Origin: Flavobacteriales bacterium
Lineage (GTDB): Bacteria; Bacteroidota; Bacteroidia; Flavobacteriales; Crocinitomicaceae
Direction of reading: 5' to 3'
Length of the DNA stretch: 38,454 nucleotides
Assembly: GCA_947375085.1 (NCBI GenBank)
Contig: CANCEQ010000006.1
Location: 1 to 38,454 of the forward strand
Shown here: positions 26,247-34,683 of the stretch, in pieces
How the letters are laid out: every line of letters begins with the position of its first letter
Position numbering within the stretch: position 1 is the first letter of the stretch
Notes under the pieces: generated by a model
The model's input: only the letters and a program-made list of their open reading frames with translations
The model's database searches: none
What the model was told of the DNA's origin: nothing
Made by a program: the position numbers and the translations under genes

Positions 26247-26263
26247 AAAAAAATCTGATTGAA

Positions 26264-27070
26264 ATGAATAAGAATATCTATTTAGTCTTGCATGATTTCA
26301 CTAGTGTAGGTGATGCAGCTTTAAATTACGCGGTTAATTTAAGTAGTAATTTAGTTAATGAAATAAAATTAGTACATCTTGTTTCTAATAAAAATGACAT
26401 TGCTAGCGCTAATGCTAAATTAAATGAGATTATTTCTAAAACTTCTAAATCAGAAAACACTGAAATTTCTTCAATTGTTAAGCAAGGTAGTATTTTTGAG
26501 GATATTGCAAAAATTGTAAAAGAAGAAAAAGTAAACCTTATTATCATGGGTACTCATGGTGCGAAAGGTATGCAGAAGATTTTTGGAAGTCACGCAATGA
26601 AAGTGATTACAAGTTCAGATGTTCCATTTTTCGTAATTCAAAAAGATACTAAAGCGAAAGCAGTAAAAAGAATTTTAGTTCCTATCGATTTAGAAAAAGA
26701 AAGTCTTCAAATTGTTGATATAGCAGGAGATATTGCTAGAATGTATGATGCAGAAGTTTTTTTAGTTGCTGAAAAAAGAGAAGATCCTTTCTTAAGTCAA
26801 AAAATTAAAAATAGAATTTTAATTGTTCGTAAACAATACGAAGAACGTCAAGTGAAATGTAATATTGAATTACTTCCATATGGTGGTTCTTACCAAAAGA
26901 AAATTATGAATTATTGTACTGAGAAAGAAATTGATTTAATTGCAATTGCTTATCATTCAACTAGTATTTTACCTCAGTTTGATACGTTTGCTCAAGATTT
27001 AATTACGAATACTGAATTATTACCTTGTGTAATTATAAATTCAAAAATAACTTCTACTTTTTCTTTCTAA
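26264..27070 (+). CDS. Tandem-domain universal stress protein (UspA family)
   Basis: A 268-residue cytoplasmic protein built of two UspA alpha/beta domains, about 1-128 and 133-268. The first has the ATP-binding signature: LIIMGTHGAKG (about 93-103) then FGSHAMKVI, fitting G-2x-G-9x-G(S/T). It ends with VPFFVIQK, the usual Usp terminal strand. The second domain starts KRILVPIDLEKES and keeps the fold but has DLIAIAYHS in place of the glycine-rich loop, so it probably does not bind ATP. The pattern of one active and one degenerate domain is common in Bacteroidota. The CvfB-like gene follows after 10 bp, likely in the same transcript. Confidence 0.85.
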   Translation: MNKNIYLVLHDFTSVGDAALNYAVNLSSNLVNEIKLVHLVSNKNDIASANAKLNEIISKTSKSENTEISSIVKQGSIFEDIAKIVKEEKVNLIIMGTHGAKGMQKIFGSHAMKVITSSDVPFFVIQKDTKAKAVKRILVPIDLEKESLQIVDIAGDIARMYDAEVFLVAEKREDPFLSQKIKNRILIVRKQYEERQVKCNIELLPYGGSYQKKIMNYCTEKEIDLIAIAYHSTSILPQFDTFAQDLITNTELLPCVIINSKITSTFSF

Positions 27071-27080
27071 TCTATAATTA

Positions 27081-27908
27081 ATGAAATTAGGTGAATATAA
27101 TGTTCTAACAATTCTTAGAATAACAACTGTTGGTGCTTATTTGGGAGATGAGTTTGATAATGATGTTTTATTACCTAATAAATATTTAACGCAACAAATG
27201 TCTGTTGGGGAAGATATTGAAGTTTTTTTATATAAAGATTCAGAAGATAGGCTTGTTGCAACCACCGAGAAGCCTTTTATTAAATTAAATGAATTTGCTT
27301 ATCTAAGAGTTAAAGAGGTTAATCCATTTGGTGCATTTTTAGATTGGGGACTTGAAAAAGATTTATTGGTTCCATTTAGAGAGCAAACGAATAAATTAGA
27401 AGAAGATAAGTATTATCTAATATACTTGATGTTAGATTCTTCAACCGATAGACTTGTAGCAACTGCTAAAACGAATAAACGTTTTTCTACTGATACATCT
27501 GAAATTACGATTAATGAGGAAGTTGATTTATTAATTTGTGAAACTTTCGATTTAGGTGTTAAAGTAATTATTAACGGAAAGTTTTTAGGTATTATTTACC
27601 ATAACGATGTAAATAGAAAATTACGACGTGGTGATTATGAAAAAGGTTTTGTTTACAATATCCGTGAAGATGGTAAACTTGATGTTCGATTAGATAAATC
27701 AGGATATCAAAAAATTGAACCAAATTCTGAACGTTTATTAGCATTGATGAAGAATCGTAAAGGGATTCTTTATTTAACTGATAAAAGTGATCCTGATGAT
27801 ATAAGAGACCAGGTTGGGATGAGTAAAAAGACTTTCAAACAAGCTGTAGGAAATCTTTATAAAAATAAATTGATTAGTTTAAATTCCGATTCTATTTCGA
27901 TTATTTAA
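27081..27908 (+). CDS. S1-domain RNA-binding protein, CvfB/YitL family
   Basis: A 275-residue protein with repeated S1-like OB folds and a C-terminal winged helix, the architecture of CvfB. The first S1-like unit covers about 1-60 (ITTVGAYLGDEFDNDVLLP). A second begins AYLRVKEVNPFGAFLDWGLEKDLLVPFREQ (about 73-102), a third LLICETFDLGVKVIINGKFLGIIY (about 150-175). The winged helix ends the protein (KGILYLTDKSDPDDI, MSKKTFKQAVGNLYKNKLI). In Gram-positives CvfB binds RNA and influences expression of virulence genes; a general RNA-binding regulatory role is inferred here. It is the downstream gene of the Usp pair and convergent with the NlpC/P60 gene. Confidence 0.85.
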   Translation: MKLGEYNVLTILRITTVGAYLGDEFDNDVLLPNKYLTQQMSVGEDIEVFLYKDSEDRLVATTEKPFIKLNEFAYLRVKEVNPFGAFLDWGLEKDLLVPFREQTNKLEEDKYYLIYLMLDSSTDRLVATAKTNKRFSTDTSEITINEEVDLLICETFDLGVKVIINGKFLGIIYHNDVNRKLRRGDYEKGFVYNIREDGKLDVRLDKSGYQKIEPNSERLLALMKNRKGILYLTDKSDPDDIRDQVGMSKKTFKQAVGNLYKNKLISLNSDSISII

Positions 27909-27948
27909 AAAAGGAATCATAGTTAGAATATTAATCTAAATATGATCC
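27907..27948 (-). terminator. Terminator of the NlpC/P60 gene
   Basis: On the minus strand the gene's last codons form the 5' arm of an imperfect hairpin. TATGA/TCATA and TCTAA/TTAGA pair with one mismatch between them, and outer GG/CC pairs lie beyond a small bulge. Six T follow (27907-27912). The stop codon at 27931-27933 lies in the loop. The plus-strand CvfB-like gene runs into the same hairpin but has no T-run. Confidence 0.55.
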
Positions 27949-28821
27949 AAATGAATGAATTCTATCTTTCCAATAATCTGATTGTAAAATATCTGTTATT
28001 ATAATTCCTTTAGATGAGCTTGCATGTATCATTTCAAGTTTCACTCCGTCATTTAAAATAATAATTCCTACGTGTGAAACACCAGATCCATTATCAAAAA
28101 AGACTAAATCACCTCTTTTAGCATTTTTTTGGTTGATTTTTGTTGAATTATTTTCTTGATCAAGAGCTCTTCTAGCAAGTTTCACATTAGAATGATTAAA
28201 TACAAAGGTTGTAAAGCCACTACAATCAAACCCTTTACTGTCTATTCCTCCTGAAAGATAGGGGATTCCTAATTGTGTTTTAGCAAAATCAATTAAATCG
28301 TTTCTATTCTTACTTACAGTAGGATCAGGTTTACTAGAATATTCTTTTTTATTTATTTCACCTTGTTTATCAATTGATGGTATTTTATCAAAGATTCCTC
28401 CTATAGTGTTTTTAGATGCAGCATAGAGGTCTGATTTTCCGCTATTTTTTAGGACATCAAGCCAGGAAGTTATATCATTTTTAAGATAGATTAATTCATT
28501 GATATGTGAAGAAATTAGTTTAGGACCATCAGATGATTTTTGAACTTTTGTGTACAATTCAACAGCTTCAGAAAGCGCTTCGGGATGTCTTTTAAACCAA
28601 AGTTCATTTTGAATTAATTGAAATAAACTCAAACTTTTATAATAATTGGGTAATTGAGAGAAATCAAATTCTGGATTATCTAATAATCTATTTGATTTAC
28701 GAAAAACCATTTTATAATGCTTTTGAGCATAAAGCATCTCTAACTTATCAAAATCTTTTACTTGACTAAAAATAAAAGTTGAAAATATAGAGAAAGAGAA
28801 TATTAGACCTATTTTTTTCAT
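27931..28821 (-). CDS. NlpC/P60 (C40) cell-wall peptidase, secreted
   Basis: A 296-residue protein with a signal peptide (LIFSFSIFSTFIFSQ, residues 6-20). A helical N-terminal region of about 150 residues (several Leu/Lys-rich helices, function unknown) and a C-terminal NlpC/P60 domain (175-296) follow. The catalytic set is visible: Cys-200 in GFDCSGF, His-250 in GVSHVGI and His-266 in MIHAS; the motif GDLVFF lies between. Such enzymes cut peptidoglycan stem peptides, typically between D-Glu and meso-DAP. The 85-bp gap from the GH2 gene upstream contains a weak AATCAAA/TTTGATT inverted repeat and no clear promoter box. Confidence 0.87.
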   Translation of the reverse strand: MKKIGLIFSFSIFSTFIFSQVKDFDKLEMLYAQKHYKMVFRKSNRLLDNPEFDFSQLPNYYKSLSLFQLIQNELWFKRHPEALSEAVELYTKVQKSSDGPKLISSHINELIYLKNDITSWLDVLKNSGKSDLYAASKNTIGGIFDKIPSIDKQGEINKKEYSSKPDPTVSKNRNDLIDFAKTQLGIPYLSGGIDSKGFDCSGFTTFVFNHSNVKLARRALDQENNSTKINQKNAKRGDLVFFDNGSGVSHVGIIILNDGVKLEMIHASSSKGIIITDILQSDYWKDRIHSFGSYLD

Positions 28822-28906
28822 ATCAAATATTTTAACGAAGTAATAAAAAATAAAGTAGTCATTTTAATCAAATCTTTTTTTGATTTAACATTGAAATGTT
28901 TATCCA

Positions 28907-31399
28907 CTATCTCCAATAGAAATTAAAATCGTTTAGATCTATTTTAGGGTCAGTATAATGTATTTCTATTTGATGTTTCCCAGGAAGAAGATCTAAGAAA
29001 TTATCTGAATACTTAACACCTAATTTAGTACTCGTAATCCAAAAATCTTGAGCGAAATATTTATTATCAATTGTGAGAATTGCTGTTTTTTTGTTTGTAT
29101 CAATGTTTACTAGTTCGGTTTTAAAATCACATTTATTGGCTTTTTTTAGTTCTTTTGAACGATGAGTAAACCATCTTTCTTTTAATTCATTTTTAGAATT
29201 ATACCATTCAAAATGAATGACATATCCATTTAACCTCATTTCATCTGTTGTACATTCGAGCGCAACTTTTTCGATGGATTCTTGATGTAAGTTTAAAACT
29301 AGTCTTTTCGATAAAATTTCATCTCCTTTAAAGTTATAGATTGTATAGTTTAATTTGCAATTAAATGTATCTGGTAAATCTGAAATTAAAAAATATTCTT
29401 CTTTACCTAATTCTTCAATTTTAGACACAATAGCAACGTCTTCATAATCTTTCTTCACGGAGTATTGAAGGGCTTTCCAGTTTCCAAAGTAATCAACACT
29501 TGACCAGGTAGGAGCTTGCCAACAATCATTTAACTGCCAATACAATGTTCCCATACATTTTGGCATTCCAGTTCGATGAGAAGCAACAGCAATACTAACT
29601 GCTTTTGCTTGAGTTAGTTGTGAAAAGTAAATAAATTCTTCAAATGTTTTCGGTTTACCAAATAGAATGGTTGCTTGTTTTAAAATCATACCGTTACCGA
29701 CATAACTTTTTTGATGGTGCTTCATTACTTTTGATTCTAAATCCCATTCATTTCTTTTTGAAAAACTTAGTAGTGTAGAAAATTCAGGGAAAGATTGAAA
29801 ACCATATTCTGCATTGAAACGTCCCGACTTTTTTCCAAAATCTTCTATCGGGTCTTTTCCATGCCATACACCCCAGTAGTGCATAGTTCCGTGATCATAA
29901 TATTCATCTTTGCCCCAATTACTTAAAGGGGATGTATGCACATAAGGCGAATTAGTGAATTTTAGAATTACTTCAGGTGCTAATTTTTTGAAGAGATTAT
30001 CATAATCAGTCTCTACTTGTTTTGCATTATCACCATATATTCCATATTTAAGTTGGAAACCCCAATTTTTCCAAGCTACGTCAACCTCATTATTTCCATT
30101 GAATAGTGTCAAGGATGGGTGTGAAGCAATTCTAGGAATTTGATACTCGAATTCTTCTTTTACATTCTTAAAAAAACTTGAGTCTCCTGGATACATAGCG
30201 CAGGCAAACATAAGATCTTGCCAAACCATTATACCTTTTTCATCACAGGCATCGTAAAAAACATCTTCTGGATAGTATCCGCCACCCCAAACACGAACCA
30301 TATTAAAATTACTCTCAACCATTAAGTCGACCATTTTTTTAATATCTTCATTTTTAACACGAGTGGGGAAGATGTCTTGTGGGATGTAATCTCCTCCTTT
30401 ACAGAAAATAGGACGATCATTAATTTTTACAAAATAGCTAGTACCCCATTTATCTGGGTCTATAATTAATTCAGTTTTACGAACACCAAAAGTTACCTCC
30501 ACTTCATCAATTACATTCAAAGGATTCGTTGCATCAATTAGTATCCAATGATCTTTATATAAAAACTGGTCACCTTGACCTCTAGGCCACCAAAGTTTAG
30601 GTTGTTTTAATAGATTTGTTCTCTTTATAGAATTACTTTGAGTAGGATTGATTTTGATGTCGCCAAAAAGTTTACTTCTCCAGATAATAGATTCATTAAT
30701 TGGTTTTGATAAAAAAACTTCAAAATCTAAATATGCATTTGAGTCGTTAAAAGTCGTTGTAGTCGTATTTTTTCCAATAATACGATTATCGTTATAAGAG
30801 TGAATAACAACCGGTTTTAAAAAACCGATAGTATTCATACGAATTGCCCAATCCCAGCCGAATTGATATTGTGGTTTTCGAGTATAAGGGGCTATTGCTA
30901 TTTTTCCGACATCATTTGTAGCAGGGTAATGAAATTTTTCATTTTTATATCGTTCTTCATGATATTTTACTGGAGAAGTAAAAACAACTTTTAACTGATT
31001 TTCTTGTTTTAACAACGACTTTATTTGGTATCGATATGGCTTGAAATTATTTTCTGCTAGAAATAATAGACTGTCGTTTAAATATATAGCAGCATATGTA
31101 TCAATTCCAGGGAATTCAATTTCAATAAAATTTGAATTAATGTCGAGGTCTTTTGATTTAAACGAAGATTCAAATATCCATTGATGTTCTTCTATCCAAT
31201 TAAATTTTTCTTCGTTTAAACCATAAAATGGGTCTGGTAGTTCTCCAGTTTCAATTAATGCTTGTTGAACTGAACCTGATTTTCCAGCTTCAATATATGA
31301 GTTTTTAATAGGATGTTTAAATTTCCAATTAAGTTCTAATTGACTATAAAGTTGCGATTGAAAACAAATTAAAAGAATAAAAAAGAAAAAGAATTTCAT
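28907..31399 (-). CDS. GH2 family beta-mannosidase, secreted
   Basis: An 830-residue glycoside hydrolase family 2 enzyme of the beta-mannosidase type. It has a signal peptide (FFFFFILLICFQSQLYSQ), a sugar-binding jelly-roll (about 25-200, with PGIDTYAAIYLND and QFGWDWAIRMNTIGFLKPV), an Ig-like domain (about 200-310, LWWPRGQG), then the TIM barrel. Active-site segments are FNMVRVWGGGYYPEDVFYDACDEKGIMVWQDLMFACAMYP (about 365-403), the acid/base Glu-438 in NGNNEVD and the nucleophile Glu-531 in NAEYGFQS. It should release terminal beta-mannose from mannans or N-glycan cores. No SusCD, other glycosidase or T9SS sorting domain is near, so it is an orphan rather than part of a utilisation locus. 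Confidence 0.88.
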   Translation of the reverse strand: MKFFFFFILLICFQSQLYSQLELNWKFKHPIKNSYIEAGKSGSVQQALIETGELPDPFYGLNEEKFNWIEEHQWIFESSFKSKDLDINSNFIEIEFPGIDTYAAIYLNDSLLFLAENNFKPYRYQIKSLLKQENQLKVVFTSPVKYHEERYKNEKFHYPATNDVGKIAIAPYTRKPQYQFGWDWAIRMNTIGFLKPVVIHSYNDNRIIGKNTTTTTFNDSNAYLDFEVFLSKPINESIIWRSKLFGDIKINPTQSNSIKRTNLLKQPKLWWPRGQGDQFLYKDHWILIDATNPLNVIDEVEVTFGVRKTELIIDPDKWGTSYFVKINDRPIFCKGGDYIPQDIFPTRVKNEDIKKMVDLMVESNFNMVRVWGGGYYPEDVFYDACDEKGIMVWQDLMFACAMYPGDSSFFKNVKEEFEYQIPRIASHPSLTLFNGNNEVDVAWKNWGFQLKYGIYGDNAKQVETDYDNLFKKLAPEVILKFTNSPYVHTSPLSNWGKDEYYDHGTMHYWGVWHGKDPIEDFGKKSGRFNAEYGFQSFPEFSTLLSFSKRNEWDLESKVMKHHQKSYVGNGMILKQATILFGKPKTFEEFIYFSQLTQAKAVSIAVASHRTGMPKCMGTLYWQLNDCWQAPTWSSVDYFGNWKALQYSVKKDYEDVAIVSKIEELGKEEYFLISDLPDTFNCKLNYTIYNFKGDEILSKRLVLNLHQESIEKVALECTTDEMRLNGYVIHFEWYNSKNELKERWFTHRSKELKKANKCDFKTELVNIDTNKKTAILTIDNKYFAQDFWITSTKLGVKYSDNFLDLLPGKHQIEIHYTDPKIDLNDFNFYWR

Positions 31400-31436
31400 T
31401 TTAAAATTTTTGAGATTTTACATTTTATGATAAATT

Positions 31437-31444
31437 CAAAGTTA
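31437..31444 (-). promoter_or_regulatory. Candidate -7 box of the beta-mannosidase gene
   Basis: The minus strand reads TAACTTTG, an exact TAnnTTTG match, 38 bp upstream of the gene's ATG. Transcription would start near 31430. The -33 position shows TTTCAC, not a canonical TTG. Confidence 0.4.
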
Positions 31445-31488
31445 AAGATATTTACAGTGAAATTGTTAAAAATGTAAATAAAACTTCT

Positions 31489-31518
31489 TTTGTTGTTCAA
31501 AATAAAAAATTAACTTTA
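31489..31518 (+). promoter_or_regulatory. Candidate promoter of the small lipoprotein gene
   Basis: TTTG (31489-31492), an 18-bp spacer and TAACTTTA (31511-31518) fit the Bacteroidota promoter with one mismatch in the -7 box. Transcription would begin almost at the ATG (31524), implying a nearly leaderless message. Confidence 0.35.
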
Positions 31519-31523
31519 CAGTA

Positions 31524-31967
31524 ATGAAAAATGGTAAATTAATATATGTTTTTTGTTCTCTACTATTACTTTTAAATGTAGTTGCTTCTTGTTGTTTAGA
31601 TATAAAAAATAAAACTAATATCTCAATTACAAAGAAAGGGCTTTCTAAAAAGTGGGTTCTTGCAAATGAAAGGGGGAAATTAGAAAAAGGGTTAGCTACT
31701 CACGTAATTTTATCCTTAGAGAAAACGGGATATTTTTTAGTTTATGATACAATTATCGATTCACGTTTTGTAGCTGCAGGTATTAGTAAGATTCAACCGA
31801 TATCTAAAGGTCAGTGGAAAGTAAAGGAAGATAAATTGATTTTAAATCATCTTTTACCTAATATTAGTCACACTGAAATATTTAAAGTGCGACAATTGGA
31901 AAATGATATTTTAATAACAGAAGATAAAGAGAAAATCAAGCACACATATATTCATATAAATAATTAA
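31524..31967 (+). CDS. Small lipoprotein, lipocalin-like
   Basis: A 147-residue protein with a lipoprotein signal: LIYVFCSLLLLLNVVAS then Cys-23 followed by another Cys. The mature part (KKWVLANERGKLEKGLATHVILSLEKTGYFLVYDTII, QWKVKEDKLILNH, ILITEDKEK) has the strand pattern of small Bacteroidota lipocalin-like lipoproteins, in which a WxL segment is followed by predicted beta strands. I do not recognise a specific family member and give no ligand. It begins a plus-strand group: the YciO-like gene starts one base after its stop. Confidence 0.6.
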   Translation: MKNGKLIYVFCSLLLLLNVVASCCLDIKNKTNISITKKGLSKKWVLANERGKLEKGLATHVILSLEKTGYFLVYDTIIDSRFVAAGISKIQPISKGQWKVKEDKLILNHLLPNISHTEIFKVRQLENDILITEDKEKIKHTYIHINN

Positions 31968-31968
31968 A

Positions 31969-32586
31969 ATGTTAGTAGAAATAAATCCTAGAAATATTGA
32001 TTCTCGATTAATAAGTCAAGCAGTTGAAGTGTTAAAGAAAGGAGGGTTAATTATTTTTCCTACTGATACTGTTTATAGTATGGGGTGTGATTTAAGAAAT
32101 AAAAAAGCACTCGAAAATTTAGCGAAATTTAAAGGTATCAAATTAAGTAAAGCAAATTTTTCAATTATTTGTCATGATTTAAGTAATTTGTCAGAATATG
32201 TTAAACATATTGATAGACCTACTTTTAAATTATTGAAACATAGTTTCCCTGGTCCATTTACATTTATTATGAATGCAACAGGGGAGGTGACTAAAATTTT
32301 CGATACGAATAAAAAAGAAATTGGTATAAGAATTCCTGACAATGCTATTATATTAGAAATTGTGAAAAAATTAGGGAATCCAATTGCAACTACTTCATTA
32401 CATAATGATGAAGATACGTATCTAGATTATTTTGCTGATCCATATGCAATCTACGAAAAGTATGAGGATTCAGTAGAGATGATCATAGATGGTGGAGCAG
32501 GTAATTTAGAAGCTTCAACAATTGTTGACTGTACAGGAGATGTTGCTAAAATTATTCGTCAAGGAGCAGGACTAATCGATTTATGA
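31969..32586 (+). CDS. TsaC/Sua5/YciO-family protein, YciO-type
   Basis: A 205-residue alpha/beta protein of the threonylcarbamoyl-AMP synthase superfamily. The nucleotide-binding core is clear: GGLIIFPTDTVYSMGCDL (about 25-42), KFKGIKLSKANFSIICHDLSNLSEY (about 53-77), LLKHSFPGPFTFIM, IGIRIPDN, PIATTSLH and the terminal STIVDC and IIRQGAG. TsaC/Sua5 make the precursor of t6A37 in tRNA. This sequence lacks the canonical KxRP pattern before the IICHD segment and is closer to YciO, whose cellular function is debated. It lacks the extra C-terminal Sua5 domain. It overlaps the amidotransferase gene by 4 nt, hinting at a shared role. Confidence 0.82.
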   Translation: MLVEINPRNIDSRLISQAVEVLKKGGLIIFPTDTVYSMGCDLRNKKALENLAKFKGIKLSKANFSIICHDLSNLSEYVKHIDRPTFKLLKHSFPGPFTFIMNATGEVTKIFDTNKKEIGIRIPDNAIILEIVKKLGNPIATTSLHNDEDTYLDYFADPYAIYEKYEDSVEMIIDGGAGNLEASTIVDCTGDVAKIIRQGAGLIDL

Positions 32587-33140
32587 TTTTAATAGTTAAT
32601 TGCGGTAGTCCGAAAACTGTTTACATAGAAGAGGCAGTAGATGAGTTTATGGATTATCAAACCGTATCTTTACTTGATTTGACTTCTGATGATTTGTTAA
32701 ACAAAAAAGGGGTAGTTATTTCTGGTGCTCCTTTATTAATTACTGAAATTGATACAACACCTTATCTAGAAAAAGTAGATTGGTTAAAATCTATTGAAAT
32801 TCCTGTATTAGGAATTTGTTTCGGTCATCAATTAATTGGATTAACGTTCGGGGCTTTTGGATCAAGAATGAAAGAAGATAGAGATTGGCAGACGATCGAA
32901 GTTTTTGAAGAATCTGAATTATTTGCCAAACTTCCTACGGAAATTGAAATGATGGAAGATCATTGTGAATCAATTTCTATTCCAAACGGTTTCCAACTTT
33001 TAGCTGCTTCTGATGCATGTGTAAATGAAGCAATGAAACATAACTCGAAGTCTATTTTTGGCGTTCAATTTCACCCGGAAGTTTCAGGAAATCATGGAAG
33101 GGTATTATTTGAAAATTTTATTTCAATTTGTGAAAAATAA
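32583..33140 (+). CDS. Orphan class I glutamine amidotransferase domain protein
   Basis: A 185-residue single-domain GATase-I protein. The nucleophile is Cys-79 in VLGICFGHQLIG (75-86), and the other triad residues are His-164 and Glu-166 in FGVQFHPEVSG (159-169). The oxyanion segment VVISGAP is at 44-50. It resembles the glutaminase subunit of GMP synthetase or anthranilate synthase component II, but no synthetase partner is encoded next to it. It starts 4 nt inside the YciO-like gene (ATGA-type coupling), so the pair is likely expressed together. Role unknown: it could supply ammonia to a distant partner or hydrolyse a gamma-glutamyl compound. Confidence 0.8.
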   Translation: MILIVNCGSPKTVYIEEAVDEFMDYQTVSLLDLTSDDLLNKKGVVISGAPLLITEIDTTPYLEKVDWLKSIEIPVLGICFGHQLIGLTFGAFGSRMKEDRDWQTIEVFEESELFAKLPTEIEMMEDHCESISIPNGFQLLAASDACVNEAMKHNSKSIFGVQFHPEVSGNHGRVLFENFISICEK

Positions 33141-33144
33141 ATAG

Positions 33145-33756
33145 TTATTTGATTTTCAAATCGATCATTTTTTTATCACCAATAAATCCAGTTAATTTAT
33201 CACCAATTTTTATAGGACCAACACCAGCAGGAGTTCCTGTGTATATTAAATCTCCTGTTTTAAGTGTCATAAATTTTGAGACGTAAGAAATAATTTGATC
33301 AATACTGAAAATCATATCTTTTGTATGACCTACCTGAACTATCTCATCATTTTGTTTCAAAGTAAATACTAAACTTGACCAATCAATATTTTCCTTCGGT
33401 ATAAATTCTTTTGAAATTGGAGCACTGTGTTCAAATGCTTTGGCCATTTCCCAAGGTAATCCTTTTGCTTTGCATTTTTCTTGTAAGTCTCTTGCAGTAA
33501 AATCAATTCCTAAGCCAATTTCGTTGTAATAGGTATGTGCAAATTTTTCAGAAATATTTTTCCCTACTTTACATAATTTCACAACAATTTCACATTCGAA
33601 ATGGATATCATTTGTAAAAGAGGGGTAGAAGAATGGATTACCTGGTTTTAAATAAGATGTGTCAGGTTTTAGAAAAAAAATAGGAGCGGAGGGAAGTTCT
33701 GATTTCATTTCTTTAGCATGATCTGCATAATTTCTTCCAATACAAATAATTTTCAT
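33145..33756 (-). CDS. Fumarylacetoacetate hydrolase family protein
   Basis: A 203-residue single-domain FAH-fold protein. Metal-binding and active-site marks are IICIGRNYADHAKEM (3-17), FECEIVVKLCK with the E-x-E pair (about 53-63), GIDFTARDLQ, KGLPWEMAKAFEHSAP (about 98-113), the Asp-containing VGHTKDMIF and the final YTGTPAGVGPI. The family includes acylpyruvases, oxaloacetate decarboxylases and isomerase/decarboxylases; I cannot pick one. A short form with these motifs often acts on acylpyruvate or oxaloacetate. It lies 12 bp after the exonuclease gene, so probably in one operon, and is convergent with the amidotransferase gene, 4 bp away. Confidence 0.85.
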   Translation of the reverse strand: MKIICIGRNYADHAKEMKSELPSAPIFFLKPDTSYLKPGNPFFYPSFTNDIHFECEIVVKLCKVGKNISEKFAHTYYNEIGLGIDFTARDLQEKCKAKGLPWEMAKAFEHSAPISKEFIPKENIDWSSLVFTLKQNDEIVQVGHTKDMIFSIDQIISYVSKFMTLKTGDLIYTGTPAGVGPIKIGDKLTGFIGDKKMIDLKIK

Positions 33757-33768
33757 AGACCTAATTTC

Positions 33769-34665
33769 TTATTTAAATTTATTTTTAAGAGCTTCTAATT
33801 TATGAGCTATAGATTCAGGAGATTCAACTTTTGACTTTTTTTCGGAGAAATTATTCAATTGTTTACGTTCCTTTGGTTTATTCTCTGATTCGATTTCTTT
33901 TTTAATTTTTTCCATCTCTATTTTTAAGCACTGCTTAGTATATAAAGGGAAATCGGCATTTAACATCCAACCATAATAGCCTGGTTCTGAAATGGCTATT
34001 TCTTTAATTGTTTTGCCTTTGTTTTTTCCGAAATTGTATACAGCTTCATTATTTTCATTGATTGCTAATCTACCAGCAAAATCTAATAAATTGTAATTAC
34101 CAGCTTTTGAAAAGTCTGATAAAGAATCAATGTTTTTTTCTAAAGTATCGTATTTTGAAATTTGAGCTTTTAAAACTTCCCAAGTAGCAGTCGTATCTGC
34201 AAAAGCGTTATGTGCATTCTCAATTTCTTTATTACAGTAAAATTTGTATGCAGCTGCTAATGTTCTCTGTTCCATTTTATGGAATATATTTTGAACATCT
34301 ACAAATTTTCTATTAGATACGTCAAAATGATTACCGACTCTAAGCAGCTCTTCTGATAGAACAGGAATGTCAAATTTATTCGAATTATAACCTGCCAAAT
34401 CGGCATCACCTATAAATGAAACCAATTCGTCTGCAATTTCAGAAAATTTAGGCTCATTTTCTATGTCTTTATTGTAGATACCATGAATTAAGCTAGTTTC
34501 TTCCGGTATTGGCATTTCAGGGTTGATACGTTTGTTGAAATATTCCTCTTCTCCGTTTGGGTGTACTTTTATAATTGCAACTTCAACTATTCTGTCTTTT
34601 GTAATATTTAATCCAGTAGTTTCTAAGTCAAAAATTGCTAACGGACGTTTAAGAGATAAATTCAT
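33769..34665 (-). CDS. DnaQ-type 3'-5' exonuclease with ExoX-like C-terminal region
   Basis: A 298-residue DEDDh exonuclease. ExoI is AIFDLETTGL (10-19, Asp-13 and Glu-15). ExoII is LAGYNSNKFDIPVL (about 94-107). ExoIII is AHNAFADTTATW (about 150-161), with the H-x(4)-D pair. After the exonuclease domain comes a segment VYNFGKNKGKTIKEIAISEPGYYGWMLNADFPLYTKQCLKIEM (about 208-250), typical of the ExoX-type extension, then a Lys/Glu-rich tail. It may proofread, degrade ssDNA in repair, or process RNA; the target is unknown. A 15-bp perfect hairpin lies just upstream (34684-34724). It is the first gene of a pair with the FAH-family gene. Confidence 0.85.
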   Translation of the reverse strand: MNLSLKRPLAIFDLETTGLNITKDRIVEVAIIKVHPNGEEEYFNKRINPEMPIPEETSLIHGIYNKDIENEPKFSEIADELVSFIGDADLAGYNSNKFDIPVLSEELLRVGNHFDVSNRKFVDVQNIFHKMEQRTLAAAYKFYCNKEIENAHNAFADTTATWEVLKAQISKYDTLEKNIDSLSDFSKAGNYNLLDFAGRLAINENNEAVYNFGKNKGKTIKEIAISEPGYYGWMLNADFPLYTKQCLKIEMEKIKKEIESENKPKERKQLNNFSEKKSKVESPESIAHKLEALKNKFK

Positions 34666-34683
34666 TTATAAAGAGATTATGAT

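Noticed and set aside
26151..26263. Terminator or small RNA in the gap before the universal stress gene
   Set aside because: GTTCA/TGAAC and TTAAC/GTTAA pairings are only 5 bp in very A/T-rich DNA; no stable hairpin with a T-run is seen.
28866..28885. AATCAAA/TTTGATT inverted repeat between the NlpC and beta-mannosidase genes as a terminator
   Set aside because: The stem has 7 mostly A-T pairs and no T-run follows it on the minus strand, so it is too weak to call.
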